The position numbers were made by a program, and so were the translations under genes. A stretch of 64,000 bases of DNA, from positions 148,505-212,504 of the forward strand of contig CAMYLJ010000001.1 in assembly GCA_947259215.1 (NCBI GenBank), written 5' to 3'. The notes below the pieces were generated by a model that worked only from the letters and a program-made list of their open reading frames with translations, searched no databases and was not told where the DNA came from. Position 1 is the stretch's first letter. Each line of letters begins with the position of its first letter. Of this stretch, positions 1 through 9,567 are shown piece by piece. The stretch comes from an uncultured delta proteobacterium (GTDB lineage Bacteria; Myxococcota_A; UBA9160; JAFDET01).

Positions 1-208
1 CGCGATCGGCGCCGGCGACGGCGTCTACTGCGTGGTTCCCGATCGACGTCTCGCCATCGCGCGCGCCGTCGCGAGCGCGGAGCGGGACGACATCGTGGTG
101 CTGGCCGGCAAGGGCCACGAGGACTACCAGATCGTGGGCCACGAGCGGCTGCCCTTCGACGACCGGCTCGAAGCGCGGGTCGCCCTCGAGCGGGAGTGGC
201 CGGCGTGA
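1..208 (+). CDS. murE: UDP-N-acetylmuramoyl-tripeptide synthetase, 3' end
   Basis: This is the C-terminal end of a Mur ligase, cut by the window edge; 68 codons are visible in the frame that starts at base 2. The segment LAGKGHEDYQ is the hallmark of the MurE C-terminal domain. MurE adds the third amino acid, usually meso-diaminopimelate, to UDP-MurNAc-L-Ala-D-Glu in the cytoplasm. The DNPR specificity motif lies upstream of the window, so the amino acid added cannot be read here. The TGA stop overlaps the probable murF start (GTGA, 205-208), which implies translational coupling. Confidence 0.93.
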   Translation, partial: AIGAGDGVYCVVPDRRLAIARAVASAERDDIVVLAGKGHEDYQIVGHERLPFDDRLEARVALEREWPA

Positions 209-1617
209 GCGTGCCCTTCCGCGCCCGCGACGCCTGCACCTGGACCGGCGGAGAGCTGCTGGCCGGGGACGCCGAGGCGCGCTTCGCAGCCGTCTCCATC
301 GACACGCGCACCTGCGCCAAGGGCGCCCTCTTCAGCGCGATTCGCGGTCCGCGCCACGACGCCCACGCCTACCTCGCGCGGGCGCTCGAGGCCGGCGCCG
401 CCGGCCTGCTGGTGGAGCGCGCCCGGGCCGACGCGGTGCCGGCGGGAGCCGACGCCGTGGTGATCGCGGTGGACGACACCACCCGCGCCCTGGGCGCGCT
501 GGCGTCGGGTCACCGCGCGGGTTTCGACGGGCCGCTGATCGCCATCACGGGCAGCAACGGCAAGACCACCACCAAGGAGATGTGCGCCGCGATCCTGGCG
601 CGCCGCGGGCCCTGCCTGCGCAATCGCGGCAACCTGAACAACCAGTTCGGCCTGCCCCTCACCCTGCTCGAGCGGGAGCCAGAGCACCGGACCGTGGTGG
701 TGGAGCTCGGCATGAACCACCGCGGCGAGATCGCGACCCTGGCCGCGATCGCGCGCCCGCAGGTGGGCGTCCTCACCAACGTCGGCACGGCACACATCGA
801 GCACCTGGGTTCCCAGGACGAGATCGCGCGCGAAAAGGGCGACCTGCTGGCCGCGCTGCCGCCGGACGGCGTGGCCGTCGTGAACGCCGACGACGCCCGG
901 GCGGCCGCCCAGGCGGCGCGCCACGCCGGGCGGGTGTTGCGCTTCGGCGCGGCGCCCGCAGCGGAGGTTCGCGCCGAGGACGTCCGGCGGGAGGACGACG
1001 GCTTCGCGTTCCGCCTGGCGACTCCGGCGGGCGCCGTCGACGTGCGCGTCGCGGGGCTCGGGGAGACCGCCGTGCCGAACGCCCTGGCGGCCGTCGCGGC
1101 GGCGCTGGCCGCCGGCGCGAGCCTGGACGACCTGCACGCCGGCCTGGCGGACTACGCGCCCCCCCGCGGGCGCATGCAGCACCGACGCCTGGACGGCGGC
1201 ATCGAGCTGATCGACGACACCTACAACGCCAACCCCCAGTCGCTCGAGGCCGCGCTGAAGAGCCTGGCGCGCCTCAAGGGCCCGGGACGCGCGGTGGCGG
1301 TGCTGGGCGACATGGGAGAGCTCGGGCGCGAGTCCGGGCCCGCCCATCGTGCCGCGGGCGGTCTGGCCGCCGAACTCGCCCTCGACTTCCTGTTCGCCCT
1401 CGGCGACCACGCGGGCGATGTCGCCGAGGGGGCGCGCACGGCCGGCATGGCGGCGGAGCGGGTGCACGTCGCCGCGAGCCACGACGATCTCGGCGAGCGC
1501 CTGCGCGGGCTGCTGGCCGCCGGCGACTGGGTGCTGGTCAAGGGCTCGCGCTCCATGCGCATGGAGCGCGTGGTCGACGCCCTGGCGGGCGCGCCCGCCG
1601 CGGGAGACGCGGCCTGA
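205..1617 (+). CDS. murF: UDP-N-acetylmuramoyl-tripeptide--D-alanyl-D-alanine ligase
   Basis: MurF attaches D-Ala-D-Ala to the UDP-MurNAc tripeptide, the last cytoplasmic step of the pentapeptide. The product is about 470 residues, normal for the family. The P-loop GSNGKTTTKE lies near residues 116-125, followed by the central-domain segments NLNNQFG and ELGMNHRGEI and the C-terminal DDTYNANP and VLVKGSRSMRME. The GTG at 205 is preferred because it overlaps the murE stop by four bases; an in-frame GTG at 196 would add three residues. The stop overlaps the mraY ATG by one base, so this sits inside the dcw operon. Confidence 0.96.
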   Translation: MSVPFRARDACTWTGGELLAGDAEARFAAVSIDTRTCAKGALFSAIRGPRHDAHAYLARALEAGAAGLLVERARADAVPAGADAVVIAVDDTTRALGALASGHRAGFDGPLIAITGSNGKTTTKEMCAAILARRGPCLRNRGNLNNQFGLPLTLLEREPEHRTVVVELGMNHRGEIATLAAIARPQVGVLTNVGTAHIEHLGSQDEIAREKGDLLAALPPDGVAVVNADDARAAAQAARHAGRVLRFGAAPAAEVRAEDVRREDDGFAFRLATPAGAVDVRVAGLGETAVPNALAAVAAALAAGASLDDLHAGLADYAPPRGRMQHRRLDGGIELIDDTYNANPQSLEAALKSLARLKGPGRAVAVLGDMGELGRESGPAHRAAGGLAAELALDFLFALGDHAGDVAEGARTAGMAAERVHVAASHDDLGERLRGLLAAGDWVLVKGSRSMRMERVVDALAGAPAAGDAA

Positions 1618-2690
1618 TGCTCTACCACCTGCTGCATCCGCTGGCCGGTGAGATCGGGGTCTTCAACGTCTTCCGCTACATCACGTTCCGCACCGGCGCG
1701 GCCACGTTGACCGCCCTCTTCCTGGCCTTCGTGCTGGGGCCGCCGCTGATCCGCGCCCTCTCGCGTCTCAACGTCGGGCAGCCGATCCGCGAAATCGGTC
1801 CGGCCCACCAGGCCAAGGCGGGCACGCCCACCATGGGCGGGCTCCTGATCCTGCTGTCCCTGGGCGTGTCGGTCCTGCTGTGGTCGGAGCTCGACAACCG
1901 CTGGATCTGGATCGCGCTCGGCGTGACCGTCGGCTACGGCGTCCTCGGCTTCATCGACGACTACCGCAAGGTCACGCGCGGCAACAGCGCGGGGCTGGCG
2001 GGCCGCTGGAAGCTCGTGTGGCAGTGCCTGATCGCGCTGGTGGTGGCCACGGCCATCTACATGGACCCGAGCTTCGACAAGGAGCTGGCGGTCCCGTTCT
2101 TCAAGGACTTCACGCCGAACCTCGGCCTGCTCTACGTGCCCGTGGCCGCCTTCATCATCGTCGGCGCCAGCAACGCCGTGAACCTGACCGACGGGCTCGA
2201 CGGGCTGGCCATCGGGCCCGTCATGATCGCGGGGGCGACGTTCCTGGTCCTCTCCTACGCCGCCGGACACGCGGGCATCGCCGACTACCTGCTCATCAAG
2301 GGCGTTCCGGGGAGCGGACAGCTCGCGATCTTCTGCGGCGCCCTGGTGGGAGGCGGCCTGGGCTTCCTGTGGTTCAACACCTATCCCGCCCAGCTCTTCA
2401 TGGGGGACGTGGGCGCGCTCGCCCTGGGCGGCGCGCTCGGCACGATCGCGGTGGTGATCCGGCAGGAGATCCTGCTGGCGGTCGTCGGCGGCATCTTCGT
2501 GATCGAGGCCCTCTCGGTCATCATCCAGGTGTTCTGGTTCAAGCTCACCGGCAACCGGGTCTTCCTGATGGCCCCGATCCACCACCACTTCGAGCAGCTC
2601 GGCTGGCCGGAGCAGAAGATCGTGGTCCGCTTCTGGATCATCTCGATCATCCTGGCGCTGGTGGCGCTGTCGTCCCTGAGGCTGCGCTGA
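1617..2690 (+). CDS. mraY: Phospho-N-acetylmuramoyl-pentapeptide transferase
   Basis: MraY is the integral membrane enzyme that moves phospho-MurNAc-pentapeptide to undecaprenyl phosphate, making lipid I. The 357-residue length is typical, with about ten membrane segments. Family signatures are visible: the GTPTMGG motif near residue 71, FIDDYRK near 112, NAVNLTDGLDGLA near 188 carrying the catalytic aspartates, and the C-terminal MAPIHHHFE. The start ATG overlaps the murF stop (TGATG) and the stop overlaps the murD ATG in the same way, so the three genes are translationally coupled. Confidence 0.97.
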   Translation: MLYHLLHPLAGEIGVFNVFRYITFRTGAATLTALFLAFVLGPPLIRALSRLNVGQPIREIGPAHQAKAGTPTMGGLLILLSLGVSVLLWSELDNRWIWIALGVTVGYGVLGFIDDYRKVTRGNSAGLAGRWKLVWQCLIALVVATAIYMDPSFDKELAVPFFKDFTPNLGLLYVPVAAFIIVGASNAVNLTDGLDGLAIGPVMIAGATFLVLSYAAGHAGIADYLLIKGVPGSGQLAIFCGALVGGGLGFLWFNTYPAQLFMGDVGALALGGALGTIAVVIRQEILLAVVGGIFVIEALSVIIQVFWFKLTGNRVFLMAPIHHHFEQLGWPEQKIVVRFWIISIILALVALSSLRLR

Positions 2691-4006
2691 TGCTCGAGCT
2701 GGCGGGACAGAAGGTGCTGGTGCTCGGCCTGGGCCTGTCCGGCCGCAGCGCGGCGGCCTTCTGCGCCGAACGCGGGGCCGCGGTGGTGGCCGCCGACGAG
2801 CGGCCGCCCGAGTCGCTGGGCGCGCTCGACCTGCCGCCCGCCGTGGCCGTGACGTGCGGCGGGCCCTTCCCCGATCCGGCGGACTTCGACCTGGTCGTGC
2901 CGAGCCCGGGAGTGCCGCCCGCCCGCTACGCGGGCCGCGCGCGCCGCGCCTGGGGGGACGTGGAGCTGGCGGCCCGCGCGCTGGCGGTCCCGCTCGTGGC
3001 GGTGACCGGCACCAACGGCAAGTCCACGGTCAGCCTGCTGCTGGAGGCGATGCTGCGCGCCAGCGGCCTGCGCGCCGAGGCGGCCGGCAACCTGGGCCGG
3101 CCGGCACTCGGGCTGGTGGGTCGGCCGCTCGATGCGGCGATCCTCGAGGTGTCCTCGTTCCAGCTCGAGACTACCGAGAGCTTCTGCCCGCGCGTCGCGG
3201 TGATCCTCAACCTGGCGCCGGACCACCTGGACCGTCACGGCAGCTTCGAGGCCTACGTCGAGGCCAAGGCCCGGATCCTGGCCCACCAGACCGGGGCGGA
3301 CGCCGCGGTGCTCAATCGAGACGACCCGGTGGTCTGGGCGCTCCGGGAGCGAGCGCGCGGTCGCGTGTTCGGCTTCGCGCGCTCGGGGCCCCTCGCCCGG
3401 GGCGCGTGGTCCGATGCGGGCGCCGCCTGGGTCCGGGACGAAGGGGACCCGCAGCGCGTCCCGCTCGCAGGAGACTGGCGTGGCGCAGAGCTGGAGAACG
3501 CGCTGGCAGCCTTGACTGCGGTGGTCGCCCTCGGCGGCGACCCGCAGCGCGCGGCCGGCGCGCTGGCCGGCTTCGAGCGGCCGCCGCACCGCTGCGAGGT
3601 CGTGTGCCGCGCGCAGGACGTCACCTGGGTCAACGACTCCAAGGCCACCAACGTCGCTGCCGCGGTCCGCGCCCTCGAGCACTTCGCCGCTCCCGTGATC
3701 TGGATCGCCGGGGGCCGCGACAAGGGCCTCGACTTCGCGCCCCTGGCCGCCGTGGCGAAGGGCCGCGCGCGGGTGGCCCTGCTGCTGGGCGAAGCGGCGC
3801 CGGAGCTCGAGCGCGCGCTCGACGGCCGCGTGGCGTGCGAGCGCACCCGCGATCTCGAGGCCGCGGTGGCGCGCGCCCGCGAGCTCGCGCGGCCGGGAGA
3901 CGTGGTGCTGCTGTCGCCCGCCTGCGCGAGCTTCGACCAGTTCGCGAGCTTCGAGGAGCGCGGCGAGCGCTTCCGCAGCGCCGTGCTGGCAGGGGCACCC
4001 CGATGA
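2690..4006 (+). CDS. murD: UDP-N-acetylmuramoyl-L-alanine--D-glutamate ligase
   Basis: MurD adds D-glutamate to UDP-MurNAc-L-Ala. The 438-residue product has an N-terminal Rossmann-like UDP-binding domain (VLVLGLGLSGRS), the ATP P-loop VTGTNGKSTVS near residues 104-114, the central EVSSFQLE and NLAPDHLDRH motifs, and the C-terminal domain with NDSKATN and IAGGRDKGLDF. Its ATG overlaps the mraY stop by one base and its own stop overlaps the ftsW ATG (ATGA, 4003-4006). No irregularity is visible. Confidence 0.97.
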   Translation: MLELAGQKVLVLGLGLSGRSAAAFCAERGAAVVAADERPPESLGALDLPPAVAVTCGGPFPDPADFDLVVPSPGVPPARYAGRARRAWGDVELAARALAVPLVAVTGTNGKSTVSLLLEAMLRASGLRAEAAGNLGRPALGLVGRPLDAAILEVSSFQLETTESFCPRVAVILNLAPDHLDRHGSFEAYVEAKARILAHQTGADAAVLNRDDPVVWALRERARGRVFGFARSGPLARGAWSDAGAAWVRDEGDPQRVPLAGDWRGAELENALAALTAVVALGGDPQRAAGALAGFERPPHRCEVVCRAQDVTWVNDSKATNVAAAVRALEHFAAPVIWIAGGRDKGLDFAPLAAVAKGRARVALLLGEAAPELERALDGRVACERTRDLEAAVARARELARPGDVVLLSPACASFDQFASFEERGERFRSAVLAGAPR

Positions 4007-5142
4007 CGGGACGTCCGGTCAGCCGCGCCCCGGTCGCCGGTGCCGCACCGGACGCGGCCTTCCTCACCGCCGCGACCCTGCTGGCGGCGTTCGGACTGGT
4101 GGCAATCCACAGCGCCACCTCGCCCTTCGCCGGTTCCGGCTCGCCCATCGCGTCCGACTTCGGACGCCACGCCGTCGCGCTCGTGGCGGGCATCGGACTC
4201 GCCACCCTGCTGGCGCGCCTGCCCCTCGGCGCCTGGCGCGTGCTGGCGCTGCCCGGGTGGCTGGCGGCGTGCGGCCTGCTGGTGGCAACCCTCGTCGCCG
4301 GCACCGAAGTGAACGGCGCGCAGCGCTGGCTCGAGCTGCCGGGCGTCGGCTTCCGCTTCCAGCCCGCGGAGCTCGCCAAGCTGGCGACGGTCGTGGCGGT
4401 GGCGGCGGTCCTGGCGCGCCACGACGGACCGCCCACCTCCCCGAGCCGCCTCTGCGCACCCGCGCTGCTGGCCCTGGTGCCGGCGGGGCTCCTGGCCGCG
4501 CAGCCGGACCTCGGCAACGCCGTGGTGATCCCGCTGCTGGTGGGAGCCATGCTCTTCGTGGCCGGTGCGCCCCTGCGCGCTTTCCTGTGGCCGACGCTGA
4601 TCGGAATCGTCGCGGTCTGCGGCTACGTGGTGACGCGCGCCTACGCCTGGGCGCGCCTCACGGGCTTCGTCGATCCGTGGGCACGCTCCGATGCGGAGGG
4701 CTTCCAGCTCGTGCAGTCCTTCGTGGCGTTCGCACGCGGCGGACTCTTCGGCGTCGGGCTGGGCGACGGCCGCCAGAAGCTCTACTACCTGCCCGAGGTC
4801 CACACCGACTTCATCCTGGCCGTGGTGGCCGAGGAAGTTGGCGCCGTGGGCGTGCTGTGCGTGCTCGGCGCGTTCGGCGCGCTGGCGGTCGCCGGCATCC
4901 GCATCGCTCGCGGCGCGCGCGACCGCTTCGGGCTCTTCCTCGCCTTCGGCGCCACCTTGCTGCTCGCCGTGCCCGCGATCCTGAACGCGGCCGTGGTGAC
5001 CGGGAGCATTCCCACCAAGGGACTTCCCCTCCCCTTCCTCTCCTACGGGCGCACGGCGCTGGTGGCCTCGCTCGCGGCGGTCGGCCTGGTGCTGGCGGTG
5101 GCGCGGCGCAGCGACGCCCGGCCCGCGAGGTTCCGGCGATGA
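4003..5142 (+). CDS. ftsW: Lipid II glycosyltransferase FtsW (SEDS family)
   Basis: FtsW is the septal SEDS peptidoglycan polymerase, an inner-membrane protein of the divisome. The product is 379 residues with about ten hydrophobic segments. SEDS signatures are the NGAQRWL motif near residue 105 with the following FQPAELAK, the AQPDLGNA segment near residue 167, GVGLGDGRQKLYYLPEVHTDFI in the large periplasmic loop, and the C-terminal LPFLSYGRT. Position between murD and murG, with ATGA overlaps on both sides, favours FtsW over RodA. Its partner transpeptidase FtsI would lie upstream of the window. Confidence 0.94.
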   Translation: MTGRPVSRAPVAGAAPDAAFLTAATLLAAFGLVAIHSATSPFAGSGSPIASDFGRHAVALVAGIGLATLLARLPLGAWRVLALPGWLAACGLLVATLVAGTEVNGAQRWLELPGVGFRFQPAELAKLATVVAVAAVLARHDGPPTSPSRLCAPALLALVPAGLLAAQPDLGNAVVIPLLVGAMLFVAGAPLRAFLWPTLIGIVAVCGYVVTRAYAWARLTGFVDPWARSDAEGFQLVQSFVAFARGGLFGVGLGDGRQKLYYLPEVHTDFILAVVAEEVGAVGVLCVLGAFGALAVAGIRIARGARDRFGLFLAFGATLLLAVPAILNAAVVTGSIPTKGLPLPFLSYGRTALVASLAAVGLVLAVARRSDARPARFRR

Positions 5143-6251
5143 GCGGCGGGCGCTTCGTGCTGGCGGGGGGCGGAACCGGGGGCCACGTGACCATGGCCCT
5201 GGCCGTGGGAGAGGCCCTGGCGGCGGGAGGCGCGGAGGTGCTCTTCGTGGGCACCGAGCGCGGCCTCGAACGCCGCCTCGTGCCCGAGGCGGGCTTCGCC
5301 CTGGCGACCCTGCCCGGCGGGCAGGTGATGGGTGCGAGCCTGCCGGGGCGCGCACGCGCGCTCGGGCGGCTGGCCCTCGGCGCGCTGCGCGCGCTCGGCC
5401 TGCTGCGCCGCTTCCGTCCCGACGCCGTGGTTTCGGTGGGGGGCTACGCCGCGGTGCCCGCGGTGCTCGCCGCACGCGCTCGGCGCACGCCGGTCGCACT
5501 GGTGGAGCCGAACGCGATCCCGGGACGCACGAACCGCATCACGGGTCGCTTCGCGCGCCGGGTCTTCCTGGCCTTCGAGGCCGCGCGCGCCGCCTTCCCG
5601 CGCGCCGCGGCCCGGGACGACGTGCGGGTGGTGGGCGTGCCGCTGCGGCGCGCGCTCGTGGCCTCGTTCGCGGGCGCCGGCGAGCGCCGCGAGCCGAAGG
5701 CGCCGCTGCGCCTGCTGGTGGTGGGCGGCAGCCAGGGCGCGCGCCAGCTGAACGACGCGCTGGTCGACGCCCTGCCCCGCCTGGATGCGGGCGCGCTCGA
5801 GATCGAGCATCAGACCGGCGACGCCGACCGCGCGCGGGTGGCCGAGGCCTACGCGCGGGCGGGCGTGCGCGCCGACGTCTTCGCCTTCGACGCCGACCTG
5901 CCCGAGCGCTACCGGCGCGCCGACCTGGCGCTCTGCCGCGCCGGCGCCATCACGGTGGCGGAGCTGGCCCTGGCCGGGCTGCCGGCGCTGCTGGTGCCCT
6001 ACCCGTACGCAGCCGACGACCACCAGACCGCCAACGCCCGCGCGCTGGCCGAGGCGGGCGCCGCCCGCCTGCTGGATCCGGCCCGCTTCGACGGCGCGCT
6101 GCTGGCGGAGCACCTGACGGAGCTGGCGGCGGAGCCGGCCCGACTGCTGGAGATGGGCCGCCGCGCCCGGGGCCTCGCGCGCCCGGATGCGGCGGAGCAG
6201 ATCGCAACCGACGTGCGCGCCTGGGCGCGCACGGGAGAGAAGGGGAGGTAG
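5139..6251 (+). CDS. murG: Undecaprenyldiphospho-muramoylpentapeptide beta-N-acetylglucosaminyltransferase
   Basis: MurG is a GT28 glycosyltransferase that adds GlcNAc to lipid I to make lipid II on the inner membrane face. The 370-residue product has the N-terminal GGGTGGHV loop near residue 10, the GGYAAVPA segment, VEPNAIPGRTNR, and the C-terminal GGSQGAR and RAGAITVAELA donor-site motifs. In many homologues the G-loop is followed by a proline (GGHxxPA); here it reads GGHVTMALA. The start overlaps the ftsW stop (ATGA). A 117 bp gap with no recognisable gene follows before murC. Confidence 0.95.
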   Translation: MSGGRFVLAGGGTGGHVTMALAVGEALAAGGAEVLFVGTERGLERRLVPEAGFALATLPGGQVMGASLPGRARALGRLALGALRALGLLRRFRPDAVVSVGGYAAVPAVLAARARRTPVALVEPNAIPGRTNRITGRFARRVFLAFEAARAAFPRAAARDDVRVVGVPLRRALVASFAGAGERREPKAPLRLLVVGGSQGARQLNDALVDALPRLDAGALEIEHQTGDADRARVAEAYARAGVRADVFAFDADLPERYRRADLALCRAGAITVAELALAGLPALLVPYPYAADDHQTANARALAEAGAARLLDPARFDGALLAEHLTELAAEPARLLEMGRRARGLARPDAAEQIATDVRAWARTGEKGR

Positions 6252-6368
6252 CTCGCATCAGCCCCGGGGCGGCGCCGCGTCGGCGCCGGCCCATCTCAGC
6301 AGCCGCTGCGTCCACAGCCGGCGGCGGCGCGTCCCGCTCCGGGGCCTGATCGAGCTCGCGAAGACGAC

Positions 6369-7757
6369 ATGTACCGGCGAATCCAGCGCGTCCATTTCGT
6401 GGGCATCGGCGGCATCGGCATGTGCGGCATCGCCGAGCTGCTGCACAACCAGGACTACCGGGTCAGCGGCTCGGACCTGCGCGAGGGTCCCGCGCTGGCG
6501 CGCCTGCGCTCGCTCGGGATCCCGGTCCAGGTCGGCCACGACGAGGCGAACGTGGGCGAGGCGGACGTGGTCGTCTACTCGTCCGCGGTCGGCCACGGCA
6601 ACCCGGAGCTGCTGGCGGCCGAGCGCCGCAAGATCCCGGTGATCCGGCGCGCCGAGATGCTGGCCGAGGTGATGCGGCTCAAGGACGGCATCGCGGTGGC
6701 CGGCAGCCACGGCAAGACCACCACCACCTCACTGATCGCCCACGTGCTGAACACAGCTGGGCTCGACCCCACCTCCATCATCGGCGGTCGCGTGCTGGGC
6801 GCCGGGGGCGAGCCCGGCGGCGCGCGCCTCGGCCGCGGCGACCTGCTGGTGGCGGAGGCGGACGAGAGCGACGGCTCGTTCCTGCGGCTCGCGCCGGTGA
6901 TCGCGGTGGTGACCAACATCGACCCCGAGCACCTGGACCACTACGGCGCCTACGCGGCACTCCAGGACGCCTTCGTCGAGTTCTGCAATCGCGTGCCCTT
7001 CTGGGGCGTCTCGGTGCTGTGCCTCGACCATCCGGGCGTGCAGGCCATCCTGCCGCGGATGACCCGGCGCACGATCACGTACGGGCTCGGCACCCAGGCC
7101 GACCTGGCCGCGAGCGAGGTCGCAGCGGACGGCGAGGGGATGCGCTTCCGCACCCACTGGCGCGGGGGGCTGCTGGGCAACGTGCGCCTGCGCCTGCCCG
7201 GGCGCCACAACGTGGCCAACGCCCTCGCCACCCTGGCGGTGGCGCTGGAGCTGGACGTGCCCTTCGCGCGGGCCGCCGAGGGCCTCGAGAGCTTCGTCGG
7301 AATCGAGCGCCGCTTCGAGACCAAGGGCCAGGCACGGGGCGTGCGGGTCGTCGACGACTACGGCCACCATCCGGCGGAGGTGCGCGCCACCCTGGCCGCC
7401 GCGCGCGATCTACACCCGCAGCGGCTGGTGGTCGTGTTCCAGCCGCATCGGTTCACACGTACCCGCGACCTCTTCGACGAGTTCGCGACCGCCTTCAACG
7501 ACGCGGACCTGCTGCTGGTGACCGACATCTACGCAGCGGGCGAGGAGAAGATCCCCGGCATCGACGCCGAGGGCCTGGCGGAGGCCATCGGCGCCCACGG
7601 CCACCGGGAGGTGCGCTTCGTGCGCGACCTGGCCGAGGTGCCCGATGCGCTGGCATCCGAGCTGCGCCCGGGCGATCTGGTCATCACGCTCGGCGCCGGG
7701 AGCATCGCGGGCCTGGGCCCGCGCATCCTGGCGGCGCTGGCGGAGGCGGACGGATGA
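6369..7757 (+). CDS. murC: UDP-N-acetylmuramate--L-alanine ligase
   Basis: MurC starts the stem peptide by adding L-alanine to UDP-MurNAc. The product is 462 residues with the UDP-binding VGIGGIGMCGIAE near residue 12, the P-loop AGSHGKTTTTS near 111-121, the central TNIDPEHLDHYG motif, the VDDYGHHPAE motif near residue 320 and the FQPHRFTRT segment. It follows a 117 bp gap after murG, the longest break within the mur part of the cluster, so an internal promoter is possible. Its stop overlaps the murB ATG by four bases. Confidence 0.97.
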   Translation: MYRRIQRVHFVGIGGIGMCGIAELLHNQDYRVSGSDLREGPALARLRSLGIPVQVGHDEANVGEADVVVYSSAVGHGNPELLAAERRKIPVIRRAEMLAEVMRLKDGIAVAGSHGKTTTTSLIAHVLNTAGLDPTSIIGGRVLGAGGEPGGARLGRGDLLVAEADESDGSFLRLAPVIAVVTNIDPEHLDHYGAYAALQDAFVEFCNRVPFWGVSVLCLDHPGVQAILPRMTRRTITYGLGTQADLAASEVAADGEGMRFRTHWRGGLLGNVRLRLPGRHNVANALATLAVALELDVPFARAAEGLESFVGIERRFETKGQARGVRVVDDYGHHPAEVRATLAAARDLHPQRLVVVFQPHRFTRTRDLFDEFATAFNDADLLLVTDIYAAGEEKIPGIDAEGLAEAIGAHGHREVRFVRDLAEVPDALASELRPGDLVITLGAGSIAGLGPRILAALAEADG

Positions 7758-8671
7758 TCCCGACGCCCGTCCGCCATCGCCTCGAGGACCTGCTGGGCGA
7801 CCGCATCCGCTTCGACGTCCCGATGGCGCGCCACACCTCGCTGCGGGTCGGAGGACCGGCCGACGCCGTCGCCGCACCGGCGGACCGCGCGGAGCTCGGC
7901 GCGCTGCTCGGGCTGGCGCGCGAATGCGAGGTCCCCCATCGCATTCTCGGACGCGGCTTCAACGTGCTGGTGCGCGACGGCGGCCTGGACGGCATCGTGG
8001 TGCAGCTCACCCGCTTCCGGAACCTGGGGGAGCGCCCCGGCGGTCTGCTGCGCGCGGAGTCCGGCGTCTCCCACTCCCAGCTGACGCGTTTCTGCGTCGA
8101 ACGCGGGCTGGCCGGCCTCGAGTTCGGCTCGGGCATCCCGGGAACGATCGGCGGCTGGCTGGCCATGAACGCGGGGATCGGCGTCCGCGAGGCCAAGGAC
8201 GTGGTGCGCGAAGTCGAGGTCATGGCGCCGTCGGGCAGCGGGATCCGGCACCTGGGACGCGACGGCCTGCACTTCGGCTACCGCGCCCTGCGCGGCCTGG
8301 CGCCGGGGTCCGCCATCCTGTCGGGGCTGCTGGCGGTCCGGCCCTCGGACCCCGCGCTGGTGCGCGACGAGGTGGACCGGCTGCTGGCCAAGCGCGCCGG
8401 GAGCCAGCCCCTGGACGTGCCCTCCTGCGGGTCTGTCTTCAAGAATCCGCGCGGCGACTTCGCGGGGCGCCTGATCGAGGCGGCCGGGCTGAAGGGAGCC
8501 CGCGTGGGCGGCGCCGAGATCTCGCGCCGGCACGCGAACTTCATCGTCAACCGCGGCGGCGCCACGGCGCGCGACGTGCTGGCCCTGGTGGAACGCGCCC
8601 GCGAGGCCGTGGAGGCGGCGAGCGGCATCCGGCTCGAGACCGAGGTGCGGATCCTGGGGAGGCCGGCATGA
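7754..8671 (+). CDS. murB: UDP-N-acetylenolpyruvoylglucosamine reductase
   Basis: MurB reduces UDP-GlcNAc-enolpyruvate to UDP-MurNAc with NADPH and FAD. The 305-residue product fits the shorter, type II class. Visible signatures are HTSLRVGGPAD near residue 31 (FAD domain), LGRGFNVLV, the GIPGTIGGWLAMNAG segment, YRALRG, and the C-terminal PSCGSVFKNPRGDFAGRLIE carrying the catalytic Ser in SCGSVFKNP. It is coupled to murC and ftsQ by ATGA overlaps. The usual ddl gene, often found between murB and ftsQ, is absent here. Confidence 0.96.
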   Translation: MIPTPVRHRLEDLLGDRIRFDVPMARHTSLRVGGPADAVAAPADRAELGALLGLARECEVPHRILGRGFNVLVRDGGLDGIVVQLTRFRNLGERPGGLLRAESGVSHSQLTRFCVERGLAGLEFGSGIPGTIGGWLAMNAGIGVREAKDVVREVEVMAPSGSGIRHLGRDGLHFGYRALRGLAPGSAILSGLLAVRPSDPALVRDEVDRLLAKRAGSQPLDVPSCGSVFKNPRGDFAGRLIEAAGLKGARVGGAEISRRHANFIVNRGGATARDVLALVERAREAVEAASGIRLETEVRILGRPA

Positions 8672-9546
8672 GCGAGCGCGCGACCCGCCGCGAGGATCCC
8701 CGGGTGCGCGCCCGCCGCCGGCGGCGCCGCGCCGCCCACACCGCCCTGTGGCTGGCGGTCGGGCTGGCGGCCCTGGTGGCCGGGGCCAGTCGCGGGCCGG
8801 CCGCGACCCGCGAAATCTCCCGCCGACTGCGGAACGAGCCCTTCCTGCTGGAGGCGCTGCAGGTGCTCGGCACCCGGCGCCTGGACGCGCAGGCCGTGGC
8901 GGCCGCCAGCGGGCTGCGCCACGGCACGCCGCTGGTGGACGTGGACCCGGAGCGGGTGGAGGAGCGCGTGGCGGGCCTGCCGAGCGTGGCCTCGGTGCGG
9001 AGCCTGCGGATCCCTCCCGACCGCTTCGTGCTGGACGTAGTGGAGCGGACTCCGCGAGCCGTGCTGGCTGCCGGACCCGCGGCCGGGTTCGTCGTCTGCG
9101 ATCGGGGCGTGGCCTTCGCGCGCGCCCGCCCCGCCGAGCGCGCCGGCCTGCCCTCCCTGCGCACCCAGGCGCGGTTGAAGCCCGGCGAGGCGCATGCGGA
9201 CGTCGCCGCGGCGGTGGATCTGATCGCGGCCCTGACCGCCCACGGCCTGGTCCCGGCGGAGATCGAGCTTCCCGCGCGCGAGCGGAGCGAAGGCCCCCGC
9301 GTGCGGCTGCGCGGGCTGCGCGCCGGGATCGACGTGGGCTGGGAGCCGTGGGACGCCGCGCTGGGACGCCTGGTCCAGCTGCTGGCCACGCGCCCCGAGC
9401 TCGCGCTCGCGGCGCAGGAGATCGATGTGCGCTTCGCCGGCCAGGCGGTCGTGCGAGGCGATGGGGGAACGGTCTCGGGGGAGGCCGAACAAGCGGCGGC
9501 GGCGCGCAGACGCGCGGCGCCGTCCAACGATCCCCGGTCCGGGTGA
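8668..9546 (+). CDS. ftsQ: Cell division protein FtsQ/DivIB
   Basis: FtsQ is a bitopic divisome scaffold that links the FtsBL and FtsWI modules. The 292-residue product has an arginine-rich cytoplasmic N-terminus, one membrane segment near residues 28-45, then a POTRA domain (LEALQVLGTRRLDAQAV onward) and the FtsQ beta domain with the VVERTPRAV motif. Family identity rests on this architecture and on the murB-ftsQ-ftsA order, because FtsQ sequences diverge strongly. It overlaps murB by four bases. The tail of about 30 residues is low in complexity and rich in alanine and arginine. Confidence 0.9.
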   Translation: MSERATRREDPRVRARRRRRRAAHTALWLAVGLAALVAGASRGPAATREISRRLRNEPFLLEALQVLGTRRLDAQAVAAASGLRHGTPLVDVDPERVEERVAGLPSVASVRSLRIPPDRFVLDVVERTPRAVLAAGPAAGFVVCDRGVAFARARPAERAGLPSLRTQARLKPGEAHADVAAAVDLIAALTAHGLVPAEIELPARERSEGPRVRLRGLRAGIDVGWEPWDAALGRLVQLLATRPELALAAQEIDVRFAGQAVVRGDGGTVSGEAEQAAAARRRAAPSNDPRSG

Positions 9547-9567
9547 TCCGGCGGGGAGCACGAGGGG